Source: Cytobacillus sp. S13-E01 (GTDB taxonomy: Bacteria; Bacillota; Bacilli; Bacillales; Bacillaceae_L). Taken from it: a stretch of DNA of 64,000 bases. Shown here piece by piece: positions 29,480-39,775 of the stretch. How positions within the stretch are numbered: position 1 is the first letter of the stretch; every line of letters begins with the position of its first letter. A program made the position numbers and the translations under genes. Under the pieces are notes generated by a model. The model did not search any database. It was not told where the DNA came from and saw only the letters and a list, made by a program, of their open reading frames with translations. The stretch is taken from positions 97,541 to 161,540 of the forward strand of contig NZ_JARFVC010000005.1 in assembly GCF_029193815.1 (NCBI RefSeq), read 5' to 3'.

Positions 29480-29989
29480 ATGAGCGAGAAAAAACATCGA
29501 GTATCAAGACGTCAATTCCTTAACTATACCCTAACTGGTGTAGGTGGATTTATGGCTGCAGGTATGTTAATGCCAATGGTTCGTTTTGCAGTGGACCCTA
29601 TACTTAAGCCTACTACCGAGCAAGAGCTTGTTCAGGTTGTAAGTGTAGATGAAATAACAAATGAACCACTTCGATTTGACTATAAAATTGATCAAATAGA
29701 TGCTTGGTATGAATCTGTAGAGCCAATATCTGCTTGGGTATACAAAAATGAAAGTGACGATATTGTAGCATTGTCACCTATTTGTAAACATTTGGGTTGT
29801 ATTGTTGACTGGAACACAGATCCTGCAAATCAAAACAGATTCTTCTGTCCTTGTCACTATGGGTTATACGAAAAGGACGGAACGAACGTTCCTGGTACAC
29901 CGCCACTTGCTCCTTTAGATGTGTATGTACACGAAGTAAAGGATGGCTATTTGTACTTAGGAAAAGCAAAACCACGAGGAGGGGCGTAA
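29480..29989 (+). CDS. qcrA: menaquinol:cytochrome c reductase iron-sulfur (Rieske) subunit
   Basis: Rieske 2Fe-2S subunit of the cytochrome bc complex, passing electrons from menaquinol. 169 residues from ATG 29480, which follows AGAGGGGGGAAAA. The N-terminus has a twin-arginine motif SRRQF (Arg10, Arg11) before a hydrophobic anchor, the known Tat route for this protein. Cluster ligands are Cys102-Lys-His104 and Cys123-x2-His126, with Cys107 and Cys125 forming the usual disulfide. A 28-codon in-frame extension upstream is not supported. Confidence 0.97.
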   Translation: MSEKKHRVSRRQFLNYTLTGVGGFMAAGMLMPMVRFAVDPILKPTTEQELVQVVSVDEITNEPLRFDYKIDQIDAWYESVEPISAWVYKNESDDIVALSPICKHLGCIVDWNTDPANQNRFFCPCHYGLYEKDGTNVPGTPPLAPLDVYVHEVKDGYLYLGKAKPRGGA

Positions 29990-29992
29990 TTC

Positions 29993-30667
29993 ATGCTAAA
30001 CAAGATTTATGATTGGGTTGACGAGCGATTAGATATTACCCCTATGTGGCGTGATATTGCTGACCATGAAGTACCTGAACATGTTAACCCAGCGCATCAT
30101 TTCTCTGCGTTCGTGTATTGTTTTGGAGGATTGACATTCTTTGTTACTGTTATCCAAATCTTATCTGGAATGTTCCTAACTATGTATTATGTTCCAGATA
30201 TTAAAAACGCATGGGAATCTGTTTATTATTTACAAAATGAAGTGGCATTTGGACAAATTGTCCGTGGAATGCATCACTGGGGAGCTAGCTTGGTTATCGT
30301 TATGATGTTTCTACATACTCTTCGTGTGTTTTTCCAAGGAGCATATAAAAAGCCACGTGAATTAAATTGGGTTGTTGGAGTTTTAATTTTCTTCGTAATG
30401 TTAGGATTAGGATTTACTGGATATCTACTACCTTGGGACATGAAAGCTTTATTCGCAACAAAGGTAGGCTTACAAATTGCAGAAGCGACACCGCTAATTG
30501 GTACGCAAATTAAAACATTACTATCAGGTCATCCGCAAATTGTTGGCGCACAAACATTAACTAGATTCTTTGCGATTCATGTATTCTTCCTTCCAGCAGC
30601 GTTATTTGGATTGATGGCAGCTCACTTTGTTATGATTCGTAAACAAGGAATTTCAGGTCCGCTTTAA
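29993..30667 (+). CDS. qcrB: menaquinol:cytochrome c reductase cytochrome b subunit
   Basis: Cytochrome b6-type membrane subunit that binds haems b and oxidises menaquinol. 224 residues with four membrane helices; haem ligands are in GMHHWGASLVIVMMFLHTLR and FAIHVFFLPAALFGLMAAH. CGAGGAGGGG inside the end of qcrA serves as its ribosome site, with a 3-base gap between genes. The sequence is very close to B. subtilis QcrB. Confidence 0.98.
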   Translation: MLNKIYDWVDERLDITPMWRDIADHEVPEHVNPAHHFSAFVYCFGGLTFFVTVIQILSGMFLTMYYVPDIKNAWESVYYLQNEVAFGQIVRGMHHWGASLVIVMMFLHTLRVFFQGAYKKPRELNWVVGVLIFFVMLGLGFTGYLLPWDMKALFATKVGLQIAEATPLIGTQIKTLLSGHPQIVGAQTLTRFFAIHVFFLPAALFGLMAAHFVMIRKQGISGPL

Positions 30668-30728
30668 AATTTAACCTTAATAATAAAAGATCGAAAAATA
30701 CATTCTAATTAAAGGAGGGAGACTGAAT

Positions 30729-31514
30729 ATGCATCGTGGAAAAGGTATGAAATTTGTTGGGGATTCACGTGTTCCTGCAACTCGTAAACCTAATATTCCA
30801 AAAGATTATTCTGAGTATCCTGGAAAAACAGAAGCGTTCTGGCCTAACTTCTTACTGAAGGAATGGATGGTAGGTGCAGTTTTCTTAATTGGGTTTTTAA
30901 GTTTAACAGTAGCTGAACCAGCACCATTAGAACGTATGGCAGACCCTACTGATACTGCTTATATACCACTTCCTGACTGGTATTTCTTATTCTTATACCA
31001 ACTACTTAAATACTCGTATGCTTCAGGTCCGTATACTGTTATTGGAGCAATGGTTATGCCTGGTTTTGCTTTTGGTGCCTTATTGCTAGCACCATTCCTT
31101 GACCGTGGTCCAGAACGTCGACCATCTAAACGACCTATTGCAACCGCATTGATGCTTTTAGGCCTAGCAGCAACAATTTTCTTAACATGGGAAGCTGTCG
31201 CCGAGCATGACTGGGAAGCGGCTGCCGAACAAGGTAAACTTGTTGAAGAGGTTCAGTTTGACGCTGAAGCAGAAGGATATAAAGTCCTTGAAGCAAACAC
31301 TTGTTTATCCTGTCATGGCCAAAATTTAACTGGAAACGGCGCATTAGCTCCTCCACTAGTTAATTTAGAACTGACAAAAGAAGAAATTATGAATATTGCT
31401 AAAAACGGTTCTGAAAGCGGAAAAATGCCGGCTGGTATCTTCACTGGTACTGATGAAGAACTTGAAAAACTTGCTGATTTCCTAGTGGAATTAGGTGCAG
31501 GTGCGGGTGAATAA
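30729..31514 (+). CDS. qcrC: menaquinol:cytochrome c reductase cytochrome b/c subunit
   Basis: Fusion typical of Bacillus: a subunit IV-like part with three membrane helices and PDWYFLFLYQLLKYSY, followed by a cytochrome c domain. The covalent haem site is Cys192-x2-Cys195-His196 (CLSCH), and a methionine ligand is likely in KMPAGIF. 261 residues. AAAGGAGGG precedes the ATG. It completes the three-gene bc complex; a strong terminator follows. Confidence 0.97.
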   Translation: MHRGKGMKFVGDSRVPATRKPNIPKDYSEYPGKTEAFWPNFLLKEWMVGAVFLIGFLSLTVAEPAPLERMADPTDTAYIPLPDWYFLFLYQLLKYSYASGPYTVIGAMVMPGFAFGALLLAPFLDRGPERRPSKRPIATALMLLGLAATIFLTWEAVAEHDWEAAAEQGKLVEEVQFDAEAEGYKVLEANTCLSCHGQNLTGNGALAPPLVNLELTKEEIMNIAKNGSESGKMPAGIFTGTDEELEKLADFLVELGAGAGE

Positions 31515-31521
31515 CCGCTAC

Positions 31522-31552
31522 AAAAGCTGACTTTTTAAAGTCAGCTTTTTTA
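31522..31552 (+). terminator. terminator after qcrC
   Basis: AAAAGCTGACTT pairs with AAGTCAGCTTTT, and the T-run completes it. Confidence 0.92.
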
Positions 31553-31587
31553 AAATTTCAAATTTTATAGGTGGAAGCATAAAATTT

Positions 31588-31632
31588 TGTGCTTAGTTTT
31601 GTGTCTAGCACCGGGAGTCCTGCTCTTTTCTA
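31588..31632 (+). repeat. modular interspersed repeat, copy F (degenerate)
   Basis: TGCTTAGTTTTGTGTCTAGC and ACCGGGAGTCCTGCTCTTTT follow the type-2 tail, core and CTGCGCTTTT end with several changes. The stem is absent. Confidence 0.55.
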
Positions 31633-31735
31633 CACTTTAAAAAATTATTTGAATGTAGCACGGTAAGCTTGACTATTATTATGATTTTTCATAAATTTTA
31701 TATTGATGGTAAAAAGAGAAAATTGGAGAGTATTT

Positions 31736-32329
31736 ATGAAAGCTATTCTTTATCAGCTAGGTCAGCGTAGGATATTACTAACATTACTTATAATTAATAC
31801 TGTGGGAACTATCTATGGCTATATTTGGTATGAAAGTCAGTTGATGACAACGCCTACTAAATTTCTGATTTTTGTTCCTGATAGTCCTACCGCAAGTTTG
31901 TTTTTTGTCTTTGTTCTGGTTGCTTTTTTACTTAAGAGAAACTGGTCGATAATTGAAGCATTAGCAATTGTTACTCTATTCAAGTATGGAATTTGGGCTG
32001 TTGTAATGAATGTCCTTGTGCTTGCAGTTACAGGTGAACTTGGAATAGCAGGTTATATGTTAATGTTTTCTCACCTCTCGATGGCGCTACAAGGACTTTT
32101 ATATGCACCGTACTATAGAATTAGACCCATTCACCTTGTTTTGGCAGGGGTTTGGACATTACATAATGATGTAATTGATTATGTGTTTTTCATGATGCCC
32201 CGTTACAGAGTTTTAAATGAAATTATGCCTCAAATAGGGTATTTCACATTCTGGTTAAGTATTACGGCCTTGTTAATTACATATATTCTTTGTGTTAGAA
32301 AGGAAAGATTACAGTTAAAGCTTCAATAG
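31736..32329 (+). CDS. ypjA: YpjA membrane protein (DUF1405)
   Basis: 197 residues with about five or six hydrophobic helices, starting with RRILLTLLIINTVGTIYGYI. No catalytic motif is visible. ATG 31736 follows TTGGAGAG by five bases; an upstream ATG at 31703 has no ribosome site. It matches B. subtilis YpjA in size and order behind qcrC. Function unknown. Confidence 0.88.
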   Translation: MKAILYQLGQRRILLTLLIINTVGTIYGYIWYESQLMTTPTKFLIFVPDSPTASLFFVFVLVAFLLKRNWSIIEALAIVTLFKYGIWAVVMNVLVLAVTGELGIAGYMLMFSHLSMALQGLLYAPYYRIRPIHLVLAGVWTLHNDVIDYVFFMMPRYRVLNEIMPQIGYFTFWLSITALLITYILCVRKERLQLKLQ

Positions 32330-32463
32330 GATTAGAAATTATCCCACGATATGGGACAGTAAGTCCCCTATCTCAAAAAGTGTAGTTGGAAAATTATAAA
32401 ATAAATGGTCTACTCTTGTCCACCTTCTCATACATTTTATTAGAAGTTTGAGGAGGGACAAGT

Positions 32464-33258
32464 ATGAAGGTAAGAATCTTAACCGGACTAATTATTCTGC
32501 TACTTATATTTCCGACCACTATGAATGCTGAAACGACAGATAATTGGGATAAGCTTGATGAACTGTCAGGTCAAGCGCTTATGATGGTAAAACAAGAGCG
32601 CTATGAGGAGGCAAAACAGCTGTTACAGCAATTTTCAAATGAATTCTTAATGGTTAATATTCAAAATCGGTCGTTCTCAATGGATGAACTTAGAATTATT
32701 ACAGTAACCCATAACAGTGCGGTAGAAGCTGTTACCTCCACATCCTTAAGTGTTGAAGAAAGGATTAGAAAAGTAACGCAGTTTAGACTGGTAATCGATG
32801 CAATTAGCTCTGAATATCAACCGTTATGGACTGAAATGGAAGATTCTATTATGACTACCTTCAGTGCAATGAAACAGACTTTGCTTGAGGATGGCGATAA
32901 TAAATCGTACCAGCACCAGCTCAATTTATTCCTAAGTAAATATGAGATCATTCAACCTAGTATTAAAGTTGATATTCCTGCGGATAAAATTCAAAAAATA
33001 GATTCTCATATCAACTTTTTGGATAGCTACCGTGAAGAAGAGTTGAAAAAATCTACCCGCCTACAGCAAATGGAACAGATGGAGATAGATCTCAAACAAT
33101 TGTTTGATAAAATGACGGAAGATGACGCAGACCCATCGTTGATTTGGGTAATGATTTCTACTGGAAGTGTAATAATTCTTACATTATCTTATGTTGCATG
33201 GAGAAAATATAAAGGCGACAAACAAAAGAAACTACCTAAAAGAGAAACAGAAGAATAG
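32464..33258 (+). CDS. ypjB: sporulation protein YpjB
   Basis: 264 residues, the B. subtilis length. An N-terminal signal peptide (MKVRILTGLIILLLIFP, then NAE) is followed by a mostly helical extracytoplasmic part and one C-terminal membrane helix near residues 226-245 (IWVMISTGSVIILTLSYVAW) with a basic tail. The family is linked to sporulation; the mechanism is unknown. GAGGAGGGACAAGT precedes the ATG. Confidence 0.87.
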   Translation: MKVRILTGLIILLLIFPTTMNAETTDNWDKLDELSGQALMMVKQERYEEAKQLLQQFSNEFLMVNIQNRSFSMDELRIITVTHNSAVEAVTSTSLSVEERIRKVTQFRLVIDAISSEYQPLWTEMEDSIMTTFSAMKQTLLEDGDNKSYQHQLNLFLSKYEIIQPSIKVDIPADKIQKIDSHINFLDSYREEELKKSTRLQQMEQMEIDLKQLFDKMTEDDADPSLIWVMISTGSVIILTLSYVAWRKYKGDKQKKLPKRETEE

Positions 33259-33333
33259 GGTTTAAAAAAATTGAGGGATATTTCCTTTCATACAATAGGT
33301 GATAATCTGTAACGTAAGATGGAGGATAAGGTT

Positions 33334-34008
33334 ATGTTCTTATTATATTTTGCGATTATTATTATTGTTCCACTATGGGCACAAATGAAAGTGAAAGGCA
33401 CTTACAAAAAATACTCAAAGATTCAAACATCATCAGGTATGACTGGAGCACAGGTGGCTAGAAAAATTTTAGATAATAAAGGCCTTTACAATGTTTCAGT
33501 TGAAGAAACACCCGGATTTCTTTCAGACCATTACGATCCGAGGTCTAAAGTAGTTCGGCTTTCAACATCTAATTTTCATGGTAATTCTATTGCTGGAGCA
33601 GCCGTTGCAGCACATGAGGTTGGGCATGCAATGCAGGACCAAGAGGATTATGCTTTTTTACGTTTTAGACATACGTTAGTTCCAGTTGCGAGCTTTGGAT
33701 CAAACATATCATGGATCTTAATTATGGTCGGTATTATAGCAGGTTTTGCTGACTTACTCTTGATTGGAATCATTTTTATGGCCGCAGCGGTGTTATTCCA
33801 GCTGGTTACTTTACCGGTTGAGTTTAACGCTTCTAATCGGGCTATGGAACAAATAGTATCTGTCGGAGTGATTCGTAATGAAGAAGAACGAGAAACTCGA
33901 AAAGTATTAAATGCAGCAGCACTAACCTATGTTGCAGCTGCGGCGGTAGCAGTTCTAGAACTGATTAGGCTAATCTTGATGTACACAGGAATGACAAGAA
34001 GCGAGTAA
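33334..34008 (+). CDS. zinc metallopeptidase, YugP family
   Basis: 224-residue membrane protein with a zinc-peptidase signature AAHEVGHAMQDQEDY near residue 92 and several membrane helices. GGAGGATAAGG stands eight bases before ATG 33334; the earlier ATG 33319 overlaps this ribosome site. In B. subtilis the homologue yugP is elsewhere, so here it sits between ypjB and ypjC. Substrate unknown; membrane protein quality control is one possibility. Confidence 0.88.
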   Translation: MFLLYFAIIIIVPLWAQMKVKGTYKKYSKIQTSSGMTGAQVARKILDNKGLYNVSVEETPGFLSDHYDPRSKVVRLSTSNFHGNSIAGAAVAAHEVGHAMQDQEDYAFLRFRHTLVPVASFGSNISWILIMVGIIAGFADLLLIGIIFMAAAVLFQLVTLPVEFNASNRAMEQIVSVGVIRNEEERETRKVLNAAALTYVAAAAVAVLELIRLILMYTGMTRSE

Positions 34009-34028
34009 TAATTGCAAATATAATTTAG

Positions 34029-34060
34029 AACCCTACCTACCTGGGTAGGGTTTTAAATTT
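34029..34060 (+). terminator. terminator between the YugP-like gene and ypjC
   Basis: AACCCTACC pairs with GGGTAGGGTT, followed by TTAAATTTTT. The convergent ypjC could use it in the other direction. Confidence 0.75.
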
Positions 34061-34080
34061 TTATTGAGTTATAAAAACAC

Positions 34081-34950
34081 TTACCGTTCAATCGGATTTT
34101 TATTTTCATCCAAAGTAAAGCCTTCACCTAAAACATCATGTACATCACTAACTGCTACAAAAGCATGTGGGTCAACAGATGTAATAACGTGTTTTAATCG
34201 AACGATTTCATTTCTCCCTACTACACAAAACAATATATTTCTATCCTGTTTTGAAAACGAGCCTTGGCCTTTAAGGATGGTAACACCTCGCTCCATTTCC
34301 TGTAAAATCTTTGTAGATATTTCTTCATTTCTATCGGATATAATCGTAGCCCCTTTTGCTGAGTATGCCCCTTCTTGCATAAAATCAATGACTTTCGCGC
34401 CCACAAATACTGCGACTAAGGTGTACATTGCTTCTTTGTAAGATAGATAGGTGATAAGGGATAATGTTATCACAAAAGCATCAAACAAGAACATTGTCTT
34501 TCCCATGCTCCAGCCAATATATTTATGTACTAGTCTTGCGATTATATCAACACCGCCAGTTGTCCCTCCATAGCGAAAGATGATTCCTAGGCCAACACCA
34601 ATACTAAGGCCTGCAAAAAGAGCAGCAAGTGTTAGGTCGTCGTGAAGCGGCATGTCAATTTGATAGCGCTGAAAGATCCAAAGAAATACGGATAAACTCA
34701 CTGTTCCAATCACGGTGTATAAAAAAGATGTCCTACCAAGCAATTTCCAACCTATGAAAAATAGAGGAATGTTTAGAAGTAGGTTTGTGTATGAGGGGTC
34801 AATTCCCCAAAGAAAATATAACAACAGTGTAATACCAGTAAAACCGCCTTCTGCTAAATTGTTTTGCATGTTAAAATGAACTAATCCAAAAGCAAAAATC
34901 GTAGTACCAAACAAAATAAAAAATATATTTTTCAGTTTTAAGCCTAGCAG
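34081..34950 (-). CDS. ypjC: YitT-family membrane protein YpjC (DUF161/DUF2179)
   Basis: Five or six membrane helices (DUF161) followed by a cytoplasmic DUF2179 domain (about the last 85 residues). Role unknown. The start is problematic. The only good ribosome site (AGGAGTGG, complement of 34956-34963) is followed five bases later by CTG 34950, giving MLGLKLKN and 289 residues, the B. subtilis size. The alternative GTG 35019 adds 23 residues with no ribosome site. It is the only minus-strand gene in the first 53 kb. Confidence 0.85.
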   Translation of the reverse strand: MLGLKLKNIFFILFGTTIFAFGLVHFNMQNNLAEGGFTGITLLLYFLWGIDPSYTNLLLNIPLFFIGWKLLGRTSFLYTVIGTVSLSVFLWIFQRYQIDMPLHDDLTLAALFAGLSIGVGLGIIFRYGGTTGGVDIIARLVHKYIGWSMGKTMFLFDAFVITLSLITYLSYKEAMYTLVAVFVGAKVIDFMQEGAYSAKGATIISDRNEEISTKILQEMERGVTILKGQGSFSKQDRNILFCVVGRNEIVRLKHVITSVDPHAFVAVSDVHDVLGEGFTLDENKNPIER

Positions 34951-35141
34951 TTTAACCACTCCTATAAATGCATGATAGCAAAGAAATACTAACCAGTGGT
35001 GGGGCTTTAGATAACCCACTAGTAAGAAGTAATACTTAATTATAGAACATGGTCATATTGTGTAGCAAACTATGTTGAATTATATCGTAATATTTGTCAA
35101 AATCTAATGTTTTAGCTAACATATAGACAGAGGTGAGCACA

Positions 35142-35474
35142 ATGTCTAATAAAAGTATGAAAAAAATGCAAGATGAGGTAGACGCCTATATAAGTCAATT
35201 TAAGGAAGGGTACTTTAGCCCTTTAGCATTACTTGCAAGAATGACGGAAGAATTAGGTGAATTAGCACGTGAAGTAAACCATTATTATGGAGAAAAACCG
35301 AAAAAAAATACAGAAAAAGAACGTACGATTGAAGAAGAAATGGGAGATGTCTTATTTGTTCTGATATGTTTTGCTAATTCATTAAATATAGATCTTGAAG
35401 AGGCACACAAAATGGTGATGGATAAATTTAATACCAGAGATAAAGACCGCTGGACAAGAATTGAAAAAGATTAA
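35142..35474 (+). CDS. ypjD: MazG-like nucleotide pyrophosphohydrolase YpjD
   Basis: 110 residues, all-alpha NTP pyrophosphatase fold. The magnesium motif is [12 protein letters not shown] (E-E-x-x-E) plus EEEMGDVLF (E-x-x-D). Likely clears aberrant nucleoside triphosphates. GAGGTGA (35130-35136) precedes ATG 35142; the GTG inside it is rejected. It heads the ypjD-dapB-mgsA-bshB1-bshA-cca-birA cluster. Confidence 0.9.
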   Translation: MSNKSMKKMQDEVDAYISQFKEGYFSPLALLARMTEELGELAREVNHYYGEKPKKNTEKERTIEEEMGDVLFVLICFANSLNIDLEEAHKMVMDKFNTRDKDRWTRIEKD

Positions 35475-35494
35475 GTTGTAGGAGTGTCATACAT

Positions 35495-36295
35495 ATGGAA
35501 ATGATAAAAATTGTAGTTGCTGGTCCGAGAGGAAGAATGGGTATAGCAGCATTGAATTTGATAAAAAATACGGAGCATTTTACTTTGGTAGGGGCTGTTG
35601 ATCGCATTAATAACGGTCGGAAAGTTTCTGATGTTGAAGGTTTACCACAACTAGATGCACCTATATATACTGATATAGAAGAATGTTTTTCTGCAGTAAA
35701 ACCTGATGTTTTGCTTGATTTAACAACACCAGAAGTTGGAAGGCTTCATACGGAAATCGCACTTAATCATGGCGTAAGGCCAGTTGTTGGAACAACTGGT
35801 TTTTCGCAAGAAGGATTAGATAAAATATCAAAGCAAGCTGAGGATAAAGGTATTGGGGCGATTATTGCGCCGAATTTTGCTATCGGAGCGATTTTAATGA
35901 TGAAGTTTTCCCAAATGGCAGCAAAGTACTTCCAGGATGTAGAGATAATTGAACTGCATCATGATAAAAAACTAGATGCCCCATCTGGAACCGCTGCTAA
36001 AACAGCTGAATTAATTTCATCCGTTCGAGAGTATAAAAAACAAGGACACCCAGATGAAAAAGAAACAATGCAAGGTGCTAGAGGTGCAACATATGATGGC
36101 ATTCATCTCCATAGTGTTCGGTTACCAGGCTTAATTGCACATCAGGAAGTATTATTTGGCGGTGATGGGCAAATGCTCACCATTCGTCATGATTCTTTTA
36201 ATAGAGAATCCTTTATGTCTGGTGTAAGGCTGGCAATTGAAACTGTTATGAAAATTGATTTATTAGTCTATGGTTTAGAGAACATTATTGAGTAA
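35495..36295 (+). CDS. dapB: 4-hydroxy-tetrahydrodipicolinate reductase
   Basis: NAD(P)H reduction step of the lysine/diaminopimelate pathway, which also feeds dipicolinate for spores. 266 residues; Rossmann motif VAGPRGRMG near residue 8, catalytic [15 protein letters not shown], and [24 protein letters not shown] precedes the ATG. The mgsA start lies 13 bases after its stop. Confidence 0.97.
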   Translation: MEMIKIVVAGPRGRMGIAALNLIKNTEHFTLVGAVDRINNGRKVSDVEGLPQLDAPIYTDIEECFSAVKPDVLLDLTTPEVGRLHTEIALNHGVRPVVGTTGFSQEGLDKISKQAEDKGIGAIIAPNFAIGAILMMKFSQMAAKYFQDVEIIELHHDKKLDAPSGTAAKTAELISSVREYKKQGHPDEKETMQGARGATYDGIHLHSVRLPGLIAHQEVLFGGDGQMLTIRHDSFNRESFMSGVRLAIETVMKIDLLVYGLENIIE

Positions 36296-36308
36296 AGGGG
36301 ATAAACTT

Positions 36309-36728
36309 TTGAAGATAGCATTAATTGCACATGATAAGAAAAAGCCTGCGCTTATTCAATTTGTAACAGCATATCAAAAGGTTTTAGGTCAATATGAACT
36401 CTTTGCAACAGGTACTACGGGCTTAAGGCTAATTGAAGCTACAGGCTTAAGTATCCATCGTTTTCAATCTGGACCATTAGGTGGGGACCAAGAGATTGGG
36501 GCTATGATTGCAAAAAATAAAATGGATATGGTTATATTCTTTAGAGATCCATTGACATCTCAACCACATGAACCAGACGTAACGGCTCTGATTAGGCTTT
36601 GTGATGTATACGATGTCCCACTCGCTACAAATATGGGAACTGCCGAAATTTTAATACATGGTTTAGAACGTGGTGACCTTAAATGGCGAACAATTGTTAA
36701 TAGTGACGAAGGTGCGCAAAATGAATAA
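36309..36728 (+). CDS. mgsA: methylglyoxal synthase
   Basis: Converts dihydroxyacetone phosphate to methylglyoxal, a bypass that relieves phosphosugar stress. 139 residues; [29 protein letters not shown] (catalytic aspartate) and [12 protein letters not shown] are all present. TTG 36309 follows AAAGGGG and gives the canonical MKIALIAHD start. It is next to bacillithiol genes, and bacillithiol takes part in methylglyoxal detoxification. It overlaps bshB1 by eight bases. Confidence 0.96.
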   Translation: MKIALIAHDKKKPALIQFVTAYQKVLGQYELFATGTTGLRLIEATGLSIHRFQSGPLGGDQEIGAMIAKNKMDMVIFFRDPLTSQPHEPDVTALIRLCDVYDVPLATNMGTAEILIHGLERGDLKWRTIVNSDEGAQNE

Positions 36729-37431
36729 GTATAATTTAGACATACTAGCTTTTGGTGCGCATCCTGATGACGTTGAAATTGGTATGGCTGGAACAATCGC
36801 TAAATATGCAAAAAAGGGTTATAAAATAGGTCTATGCGATTTAACACTTGCTGAATTATCCTCAAATGGAACTGTAGAGATTCGCTCAAAGGAAGCAAAA
36901 AGGGCATCAGAAATTTTAGGTGTTTCAGAAAGAATCAACCTACATTTCCCTGACCGTGGGCTATACCAAATAGAACCATACATAAAAAAGATAACAACGA
37001 TTATTAGGAAATACAAACCAAAGCTTGTCTTTTCACCTTATTATGATGACCGTCATCCAGATCATGGTAATTGTTCAAGGTTAGTTGAGGAAGCTGTGTT
37101 TTCAGCTGCAATTAGAAACTATCTTGATGAAGAGAGCCTTACTGCACATCGCATAAAGTCGTTATATTTTTATATGATAAATGGATTTCACAAACCAAGT
37201 TTCGTAGTGGATGTATCTGAAACAATGAATGTTAAACTAGAAAGTTTAAGAACCTATGTGAGCCAATTTGAAAAAAACAATCTTGCAGCTGATACTCCTC
37301 TTGTAAACGGTTATATAGAAACAGTGGAGAGCAGAGAGAGGTTATTTGGAAAAGAAGTTGGGGTTCAATATGCAGAAGGGTTTATGTCTAAAAAGACTCT
37401 CCTTCTATCGTCAGACTTATTAGGAGATTAG
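36721..37431 (+). CDS. bshB1: bacillithiol biosynthesis deacetylase BshB1
   Basis: Removes the acetyl group from GlcNAc-malate in bacillithiol synthesis. 236 residues, PIG-L/LmbE fold; the zinc motif AHPDD is at 13-17, with RHPDH near residue 110. GAAGGTGCG precedes ATG 36721 within mgsA. bshA follows after 2 bases, so two successive pathway steps are coupled. Confidence 0.95.
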   Translation: MNKYNLDILAFGAHPDDVEIGMAGTIAKYAKKGYKIGLCDLTLAELSSNGTVEIRSKEAKRASEILGVSERINLHFPDRGLYQIEPYIKKITTIIRKYKPKLVFSPYYDDRHPDHGNCSRLVEEAVFSAAIRNYLDEESLTAHRIKSLYFYMINGFHKPSFVVDVSETMNVKLESLRTYVSQFEKNNLAADTPLVNGYIETVESRERLFGKEVGVQYAEGFMSKKTLLLSSDLLGD

Positions 37432-37433
37432 AA

Positions 37434-38567
37434 ATGAAGCTAAAAATAGGCATTACATGCTATCCAACTGTAGGGGGTTCAGGTGTTATTGCAACAGAGT
37501 TAGGTAAATTGTTAGCTGAAAAAGGACATGAAATTCATTTTATAGCATCAAGTATACCTTTTCGGTTAAATAAAGTGTACTGTAATATTTACTATCATGA
37601 GGTTGAAGTAAATCAATATTCTGTTTTTAAATATCCCCCATATGATTTAGCACTTGCAAGTAAAATGGCGGAGGTTGTGAAAAGAGAAAAGTTGGATTTG
37701 CTGCACGTACATTATGCAATACCCCATGCAGTGAGCGCATATTTAGCAAAACAAATGGTTGGAGCTGACTTGAAGGTTGTTACTACACTGCACGGTACCG
37801 ATATAACTGTTTTAGGCTCAGATCAATCTTTAAGTAATTTAATTAAATTTGGAATAGAACAATCAGATTCAGTGACAGCTGTTTCTAATTCTCTTGTTTC
37901 TGAAACCCATCAGTTAATTGAACCAAAGAAGCAGATCGAAACAATCTATAACTTTATTGATGAAAGAGTATACTGTAAAAAAGACACCCAACACTTACGG
38001 AAAGAGTACGGAATACTAGAAAATGAAAAGATAATCATTCATGTTTCGAACTTCCGCCAAGTGAAAAGAGTACCTGATGTTATTAATTCCTTTAACTTAA
38101 TACAAGAAAAAGTACCATCAAAATTACTATTGGTTGGTGATGGTCCTGAAATGACTGGTGTCTGTCGCCAAGTGGAACAATTGGGACTTTCTGAAAAAGT
38201 GCTATTTTTAGGGAAACAGGAAAATGTCGAAGACTTGTATTCAATAAGTGATTTGAAACTGCTTTTATCTGAAAAGGAAAGTTTTGGGTTAGTCTTACTT
38301 GAAGCTATGGCCTGTGGTGTTCCTTGTATTGGTACGGATATAGGGGGGATCCCTGAAGTCATTTCTCCTGGGGAAAATGGATACCTATGCCACCTTGGTG
38401 ATGTAGAGAATATAGCAAAAAAAGCAATCCATCTCTTATCAAACAAGGAAATACATAATGTGATGTCAAATAATGCTAGACAAACTGTTAAGGATAAGTT
38501 CAATACAGATAAAATTGTAAGTCAATATGAAAATATATATTTAAATTTAGTAAATAGAAAAGAGTAA
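37434..38567 (+). CDS. bshA: bacillithiol glycosyltransferase BshA
   Basis: Joins UDP-GlcNAc and L-malate, the first step of bacillithiol synthesis. 377 residues, GT4 family: [20 protein letters not shown] at the start, a second Rossmann domain from about residue 195, and the donor-binding [24 protein letters not shown] precedes the ATG. Acts right before BshB1. Confidence 0.96.
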   Translation: MKLKIGITCYPTVGGSGVIATELGKLLAEKGHEIHFIASSIPFRLNKVYCNIYYHEVEVNQYSVFKYPPYDLALASKMAEVVKREKLDLLHVHYAIPHAVSAYLAKQMVGADLKVVTTLHGTDITVLGSDQSLSNLIKFGIEQSDSVTAVSNSLVSETHQLIEPKKQIETIYNFIDERVYCKKDTQHLRKEYGILENEKIIIHVSNFRQVKRVPDVINSFNLIQEKVPSKLLLVGDGPEMTGVCRQVEQLGLSEKVLFLGKQENVEDLYSISDLKLLLSEKESFGLVLLEAMACGVPCIGTDIGGIPEVISPGENGYLCHLGDVENIAKKAIHLLSNKEIHNVMSNNARQTVKDKFNTDKIVSQYENIYLNLVNRKE

Positions 38568-38578
38568 GGGGCTTTGTT

Positions 38579-39775
38579 ATGAAAGAACCTTTTTTAAAGC
38601 CACTAGCCATTGTCGAACAACTACATCTGCATGGTTTTGAAGCCTTTTTTGTTGGTGGATCAGTTCGGGATTTACTTTTACAACGAGAAATAGGGGATAT
38701 AGATATTGCGACTTCTGCTCGCCCAAAAGAGGTGATAGGGCTATTCCCTAGGACCGTGGATGTAGGTGCAAAACACGGAACTATTATTGTTATTTATGAA
38801 GGATCTATGTACGAAGTGACGACCTTCCGTAGTGAAGAAAATTATAATGACTTTAGGCGTCCAGATAATGTTACGTTTATTCATTCTTTAGAGGAAGATC
38901 TTAAACGCCGTGATTTTACAATGAATGCCATTGCAATGAATCATAAAGGGGAAATAATTGATCCTTTTAATGGGGTCGAAGCAATTAATAAGCGGATAAT
39001 CCAAACAGTAGGAAAACCATCGGAAAGATTTTCAGAGGATGCACTTAGGATGCTTCGGGCAGTAAGGTTTGTAAGTCAGTTAGATTTTTCTGTAGTTGAA
39101 GAAACCAAAACGGCAATTGCTAAACATTCTCATTTATTAGATAAAATCTCTGTTGAGAGAATGACAGTAGAGCTAGAAAAAGTAATGCGCGGTCATAATA
39201 CAACTAGTGCATTCAAGTTACTAATAGAAACAGAAATGTATAAATACCTACCTGGATTGTTAGAAAAACGAGAGAGGGTTGAAAAACTAGCTTTATATGA
39301 TTGGAGTAATTTCAAAGAAAGGCCAGAATACTGGACTTTATTAGCTTACGTAATAGAACTAAAAGATATTGAAACCTTTCTTCGTTTATGGAGGTTACCA
39401 AATAAAATCATAAGGGCAGTTGAAATAAATATAAATGGCTTGATTAAGGTGTTAGATAGTGGTTGGACAAACCAGCTTTTATATCAGCTAGGATTAGATA
39501 GAGCGCTACAGGTTCAAAGAGTATATGCCGTATTAACATCACAAGATCCTAAACAGCTAAATGAAACTGTTAGGACGCTTTTTTCCCTGCTTCCAATTAA
39601 ATCAAGGGACGAGCTAGTAGTAAGGGGGAAAGATTTATTATATTGGTTTAATAAAACACCCGGTCCCTGGGTTTCAAAGTTGATTGAAACAATTGAAGAC
39701 AACATAATAAAAGGAAATGTTGTCAATGACAAGGCTGTTATAAAGGAGTGGCTGGACCATTGCAATCTGAAATGA
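38579..39775 (+). CDS. cca: CCA-adding tRNA nucleotidyltransferase
   Basis: Adds or repairs the 3' CCA of tRNAs. 398 residues, class II. GGSVRDLLL is followed by the catalytic pair Asp40 and Asp42 (GDIDIA), then EVTTFRSE, and RRDFTMNAIA and EDALRMLRAVRF. Asp40/Asp42 match the numbering known for the Geobacillus enzyme. AAGGGGC precedes the ATG. Its end overlaps birA. Confidence 0.97.
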   Translation: MKEPFLKPLAIVEQLHLHGFEAFFVGGSVRDLLLQREIGDIDIATSARPKEVIGLFPRTVDVGAKHGTIIVIYEGSMYEVTTFRSEENYNDFRRPDNVTFIHSLEEDLKRRDFTMNAIAMNHKGEIIDPFNGVEAINKRIIQTVGKPSERFSEDALRMLRAVRFVSQLDFSVVEETKTAIAKHSHLLDKISVERMTVELEKVMRGHNTTSAFKLLIETEMYKYLPGLLEKRERVEKLALYDWSNFKERPEYWTLLAYVIELKDIETFLRLWRLPNKIIRAVEININGLIKVLDSGWTNQLLYQLGLDRALQVQRVYAVLTSQDPKQLNETVRTLFSLLPIKSRDELVVRGKDLLYWFNKTPGPWVSKLIETIEDNIIKGNVVNDKAVIKEWLDHCNLK

